Assembly (NCBI GenBank): GCA_965369325.1
Contig: CBDUQI010000212.1
Coordinates: 1-10,283, forward strand
DNA from: CBDUQI01 sp965369325
Lineage (GTDB): Bacteria > Pseudomonadota > Gammaproteobacteria > Steroidobacterales > JBCBZW01
DNA: 10,283 nt
Direction: 5' to 3'
Below are positions 9,001 through 10,283 of the stretch, one piece after another. Every line of letters starts with the position of its first letter. Within the stretch, counting starts at the first letter, position 1. The notes beneath the pieces were generated by a model. The model searched no databases, had not been told where the DNA came from, and saw only the letters and a list, made by a program, of their open reading frames with translations. Made by a program: the position numbers and the translations under genes.

Positions 9001-10283
9001 CGCCCGCGGCACTACCCTCGCGTGGGCTGCGACGTCGAGAGGTGGTCGAGAAGTTTGATCTCTCTTTGAACGTCAATGATACGCCAGCAGGGTTGGTGCT
9101 GAACTGGACTTACAATCAGGGTCTTTTCGAAGGCCACACGATACAAAGGATGGGCGAGGCGTTCGAGCGCTTGCTGAAGAGCGCGCTGGCGGACACAGAA
9201 GCTCCGCTCAGTTCGCTCGACCTGCAGGGCGAGCAGGTGCGCGAGCAGCTCGCGTCCTGGAATGCGACCCAAACCGACTACCCATCAGCGCAATCGCTGG
9301 GTGAGTTGTTTACCACCCAGGCGCGGCAGCGCCCCGAAGCGCTTGCGGTGAAGTACGGTCAGGCTGCCCTGAGCTACCAGGCGCTTGAATCTCAATCCAA
9401 TCAGCTTGCCAATTCTCTGATTCGCGAAGGGGTTTGCGCAGGTGATCGGGTTGGGCTTCGGATGGAGCGTTCCACCCACTTGATTGTCGCGATATTGGGT
9501 GTGATTAAGGCAGGTGCAAGCTACGTCCCGGTGGATCCGGATTACCCTGCACCGCGTCAGCGTTTCATGCTCGAGGATGCCGGCGTACGTTGCGTACTTG
9601 CCGATGATGATGCTGGGCACGATGCGGTGTGTCCGGTATTTTCTGTGCACGGACTGGTACGCGACGGGCGGGTCGAGCCGCCAGCCCTCACCATCGTGCC
9701 GAATGCCGTGGCCTATGTGATCTACACCTCGGGCTCAACCGGGACCCCGAAGGGCGTGTGTGTACGGCACGCTAGCGTGGTGCGCCTGGTGCGCGAAACC
9801 AACTACGTGAACTTTGACTCCGGCACGGTAGTTGGTCAGGCATCCACTATGAGTTTTGACGCCGCGACCTTCGAGGTGTGGGGCGCATTGCTTAACGGCG
9901 GGCAGCTGGTCGGCATCGAGAAAGACGTCTTGCTATCGGGTGCTACCCTTCGCGCGGTGCTGCGCGAGGCGAGCATCTCGGTGCTGTTCCTTACCCCTGC
10001 ATTGTTCAACGCAATTGTTACGGAATTCCCGGATTGTTTCGCTACGTTGAATACCTTGGTATTGGGTGGCGAGGCGTTGTCACGGGACGCATTGGTGCGC
10101 GCGGTTCAAGGCGGTAAACCGTCACGATTGGTTAACGGCTATGGTCCAACCGAAAACACAACCTTCAGTACCTGGAGCGAGATTACTGAGCAGAGTCTTG
10201 CACAGACCCACAACATTCCTATCGGGTTTCCCATTTCAAATACTGTCTGTCATGTTCTGACGATGGCTGGAGCAGATGTGCCG
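1..10283 (+). CDS. Nonribosomal peptide synthetase, internal fragment (open at both ends): PCP-[C-A-PCP-E]-[C-A-PCP]-[C-A...]
   Basis: This is a multimodular megasynthase that builds a peptide by the thiotemplate mechanism, presumably in the cytoplasm. The frame starting at base 3 reads without a stop to the last base, giving 3427 residues with neither terminus. Domain order is the tail of a carrier domain, C1-A1-PCP1-E, C2-A2-PCP2 and C3-A3 (cut off). Each domain carries its family's core motifs in the expected order and spacing, and no frameshift or decayed motif was found on translating the full length. No loading module, thioesterase, reductase or docking region is visible, so both ends of the assembly line lie outside. 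Modules 1 and 2 are complete elongation modules. The product is not identifiable; specificity codes suggest X, D-(unassigned), aromatic, Val/Ile. Confidence that this is an NRPS is close to certain; the name of the cluster is unknown. Confidence 0.98.
3..165 (+). other. PCP0: C-terminal part of a peptidyl carrier (thiolation) domain of the upstream module
   Basis: The visible protein opens inside the carrier motif DFFELGGHSLLATRVVSA. The serine that takes the 4'-phosphopantetheine arm is residue 11 (codon 33-35). After it come the last helices, ending near ALARYVDGLG. The first half of the domain, about 40 residues, is upstream of the window. The GGHSL form of the motif is the version usually found on carriers that hand over directly to a C domain, and here a C domain does follow after a short linker (about residues 55-66). 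No E domain separates them, so the upstream residue is expected to arrive in the L form unless it is epimerised in another way. Confidence 0.95.
201..1500 (+). other. C1: condensation domain, LCL-like, module 1
   Basis: This domain forms the peptide bond between the chain on PCP0 and the aminoacyl group on PCP1. It starts with IPLSFSQQRLWFIDRLEG (C1 motif, residues 67-84). RHEILRTRY (C2 motif) follows near residue 116. The catalytic motif HHIAFDGWS lies at 588-614, with the second histidine at residue 197. Then come VQYADYALWQ (C4), IGFFLNNLVLR (C5) near 1059-1080 and HDGVPFEMLV (C6). About 430 residues is the normal size. The SFSQQRLWF opening and the lack of an upstream E domain point to the type that accepts an L-configured donor (LCL); this subtype call rests on motif resemblance only. 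C5 has Asn where Thr is more usual (FFLNNLVL), a mild change. C3 in the same protein is its close relative. Confidence 0.95.
207..272 (+). repeat. Intragenic repeat copy a: start of C1 (partner 7920-7985)
   Basis: This 66-base stretch encodes the C1 motif of the first condensation domain. Compared base by base with 7920-7985 it differs at 13 positions, mostly third codon positions, and the encoded peptides differ at 3 of 22 residues. It reflects shared ancestry of C1 and C3 and is not a mobile repeat. Confidence 0.7.
1563..3068 (+). other. A1: adenylation domain, module 1, substrate unassigned (code DAIFIGEVWK)
   Basis: This domain selects an amino acid, activates it with ATP as the aminoacyl-AMP and loads it on PCP1. 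Core motifs in order: LTYEALYDTSNQLA (A1), LRSGAAYVPLDP (A2), YLMYSSGTSGKPKG (A3 phosphate loop, 2010-2051), FSFDAS (A4, Asp235 codon at 2154), NEYGPTEATVW (A5, 2439-2471), YRSGDLVRW (A7), IKIRGFRIEPAEVE (A8) and NGKIDKSAL (A10, catalytic Lys517 at 3042-3044). About 500 residues, full length. By alignment to GrsA the ten pocket residues are D235, A236, I239, F278, I299, G301, E322, V330, W331 and K517. Asp235 is kept, so an ordinary alpha-amino acid is expected. I cannot match the combination to a known substrate. The A3 loop reads SSGTSG instead of the usual TSGTTG, and the stretch FDASLIGVFW is of another subtype than in A2 and A3. The loaded residue is then epimerised by the adjoining E domain. 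Confidence 0.95.
3090..3308 (+). other. PCP1: peptidyl carrier domain of module 1, E-associated type
   Basis: This is the carrier that holds the A1 residue on a phosphopantetheine arm. It starts at EYVAPGTPLEEQLAQLW and has the attachment motif NDNFFELGGDSILSIQLVSR; the modified serine is residue 1068 (codon 3204-3206). It ends near FAYQTVGELAAM. The GGDSI form, with Asp before the serine and the SIQ helix start, is the variant known for carriers that work with an epimerisation domain. PCP0 and PCP2 in this protein have GGHSL instead. This agrees with the E domain that follows about 15 residues later and supports the reading of the module as C-A-PCP-E. Confidence 0.97.
3354..4691 (+). other. 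E: epimerisation domain of module 1 (L to D conversion)
   Basis: This domain epimerises the alpha carbon of the PCP1-bound residue (or the peptide ending in it), giving a D residue. Visible motifs: LLPIQRKFL (E1), HHLIVDGVSWRVL (E2, 3771-3809), LEGHGREPL (from 4194; the Glu at 4197-4199 corresponds to the catalytic Glu of the family), TVGYFTSVYPL (E4, 4245-4277), VPQRGVGYGVLKY (E5, 4344-4382) and IEFNYLGQFDQ (E6, 4437-4466). Length of about 445 residues is normal. Both catalytic elements, the second His of HHxxxDG and the Glu of EGHGRE, are present, so the domain should be active. E1 deviates: families usually have an aromatic residue where this protein has Lys (PIQRKFL instead of PIQxWFF). 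The C-terminal linker (LSDFPLLDV, about 4710-4742) leads straight into C2. Confidence 0.97.
4782..6062 (+). other. C2: condensation domain, DCL-like, module 2
   Basis: This domain joins the D-ended chain from the E domain to the residue on PCP2. The opening motif LYPATPMQEGLLFHS (4794-4838) is the YPxTPMQEGxLFH version typical of C domains downstream of E domains. RHDAFRTAF (C2 motif) follows. The catalytic HHVLADGWSSPLIYKE starts at 5187, with the second His at 5190-5192. YQRYMEWL stands for C4, and MVGLFINSIPVVVEF (C5) lies at 5628-5672. LFDSLVVFENYPID near 5800-5841 is also characteristic of this subtype. The domain is clearly distinct from C1 and C3 in sequence, as expected if its donor is a D residue. 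About 425 residues, complete. After it comes the usual C-A linker with LARWNDTH (about 6105-6128). Confidence 0.95.
6144..7613 (+). other. A2: adenylation domain, module 2, probably an aromatic amino acid (code DSWTIAGVAK)
   Basis: This domain activates and loads the residue of module 2. Motifs: VFDRHASERPDASAL and LSYTQV (A1), LKAGAAYVPLDPDYP (A2), YMIYTSGTTGRPKGV (A3, from 6582), FDSGTWEW (A4, Asp235 at 6729), INGYGPTEGTVAS (A5, from 6984), GELYIAGAGLASGYW (A6), YRSGDLVRR (A7), VDDQIKVRGFRIEPAEVQ (A8) and NGKVDIRAL (A10, Lys517 at 7584-7586). Pocket residues aligned to GrsA are D235, S236, W239, T278, I299, A301, G322, V330, A331 and K517. GrsA (Phe) is DAWTIAAICK, so this is the Phe-type pocket with A236S, A322G, I330V and C331A. 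The surrounding ITHATLPPA and LIVAGEA stretches also suit that group. I infer Phe, Trp, Tyr or a modified aromatic residue; which one cannot be decided from the code. No E domain follows, so an L residue is expected. Confidence 0.95.
7629..7862 (+). other. PCP2: peptidyl carrier domain of module 2
   Basis: This is the carrier for the A2 residue. It starts at DEYVAPATDTERDVARIW and has the attachment motif ANFFELGGHSLLASRVVAEV, with the modified serine at residue 2582 (codon 7746-7748). It ends around HTSIRAFSRQLEQ. The GGHSL form is the same as in PCP0 and fits a carrier that passes its chain directly to a C domain. A linker of about 15 residues containing YEEIPKVPRTQ connects it to C3. Confidence 0.97.
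7914..9224 (+). other. C3: condensation domain, LCL-like, module 3
   Basis: This domain condenses the chain on PCP2 with the residue chosen by A3. Motifs: LPLSFSQQRLWFIDQLEG (C1, 7914-7967), RHEVLRTQY (C2), MHHIAADGWSLGIL (C3, HHxxxDG at 8310-8330, second His at 8313-8315), VQYADYASWQ (C4), IGFFVNTLVLR (C5, 8769-8801), HQSMPFEHLV (C6) and SHSPLFQIMLSLNN (C7 region). All are near the family consensus, and the length of about 435 residues is normal. It resembles C1 much more than C2 at both ends, and its opening 66 bases are about 80 percent identical to those of C1. An L-configured donor is expected, in line with module 2 having no E domain. Confidence 0.95.
7920..7985 (+). repeat. Intragenic repeat copy b: start of C3 (partner 207-272)
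   Basis: This is the counterpart of 207-272 at the start of C3. The carrier motifs just before each copy (PCP0 and PCP2, both GGHSLLA followed by SRVV or TRVV) are also alike, with the run cccgggtggtc shared at both. This is consistent with an old duplication of a PCP-C unit within the gene. Confidence 0.7.
9297..10283 (+). other. A3: adenylation domain of module 3, C-terminally cut by the window, Val/Ile-like code
   Basis: About 329 residues of this adenylation domain are visible. Motifs: LGELFTTQARQRPEALAV and LSYQALESQSNQLA (A1), IKAGASYVPVDPDYP (A2), YVIYTSGSTGTPKGV (A3, from 9714), MSFDAATFEVWGALLNGG (A4, Asp235 at 9858) and VNGYGPTENTTFSTW (A5, from 10131). The window ends soon after, before A6, so A7-A10 and Lys517 are not seen. 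Pocket residues are D235, A236, F239, F278, V299, G301, G322, T330 and F331. That is close to published Val (DAFWIGGTFK) and Ile (DAFFLGVTFK) codes, so Val is the best guess, with Ile or another aliphatic residue possible. The carrier and any E or release domain for this module lie downstream. Confidence 0.93.

Overview
The whole window is the interior of one very large plus-strand gene for a modular nonribosomal peptide synthetase (NRPS). A single reading frame (first complete codon at position 3, last at 10281-10283) stays open for 3427 codons. There is no in-frame stop, no start codon context and no intergenic gap, so the gene begins upstream and ends downstream of the window. In the entries below, residue n of the visible protein is encoded by bases 3n to 3n+2.

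Layout, in order: the end of a carrier protein domain of an upstream module (PCP0, 3-165); module 1, which is C1 (201-1500), A1 (1563-3068), PCP1 (3090-3308) and an epimerisation domain E (3354-4691); module 2, which is C2 (4782-6062), A2 (6144-7613) and PCP2 (7629-7862); and the start of module 3, which is C3 (7914-9224) and the first two thirds of A3 (9297-window end). All carrier serines that can be seen, all three C-domain HHxxxDG motifs, the E-domain HHxxxDG and EGHGRE motifs and the A-domain lysines within the window are intact, so the line looks functional.

How it should work: the upstream peptide on PCP0 is joined by C1 to the residue loaded by A1 on PCP1. E converts that residue to the D form. 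C2, which is of the kind that usually sits after an E domain, passes the D-ended peptide to the residue loaded by A2 on PCP2. C3, similar to C1, extends the chain with the residue chosen by A3. Read against the GrsA pocket positions, the specificity codes are DAIFIGEVWK for A1 (no match I can recall), DSWTIAGVAK for A2 (related to the Phe code, probably an aromatic residue) and DAFFVGGTF plus an unseen lysine for A3 (Val/Ile-like). The predicted segment is X, D-(unassigned), (aromatic), (Val or Ile).

The organism cannot be named. GC content looks to be in the mid-50s percent by eye, and TTA leucine codons are used freely, which argues against a high-GC actinomycete. The NRPS style (FSQQRLWFIDxLEG C domains and an in-line E domain) fits a proteobacterium, perhaps a gammaproteobacterium; this is inference. 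No RNA genes, mobile elements, CRISPR arrays, promoters or terminators were seen. The product is unknown, and nothing in the sequence points to a biological system outside the known NRPS logic.
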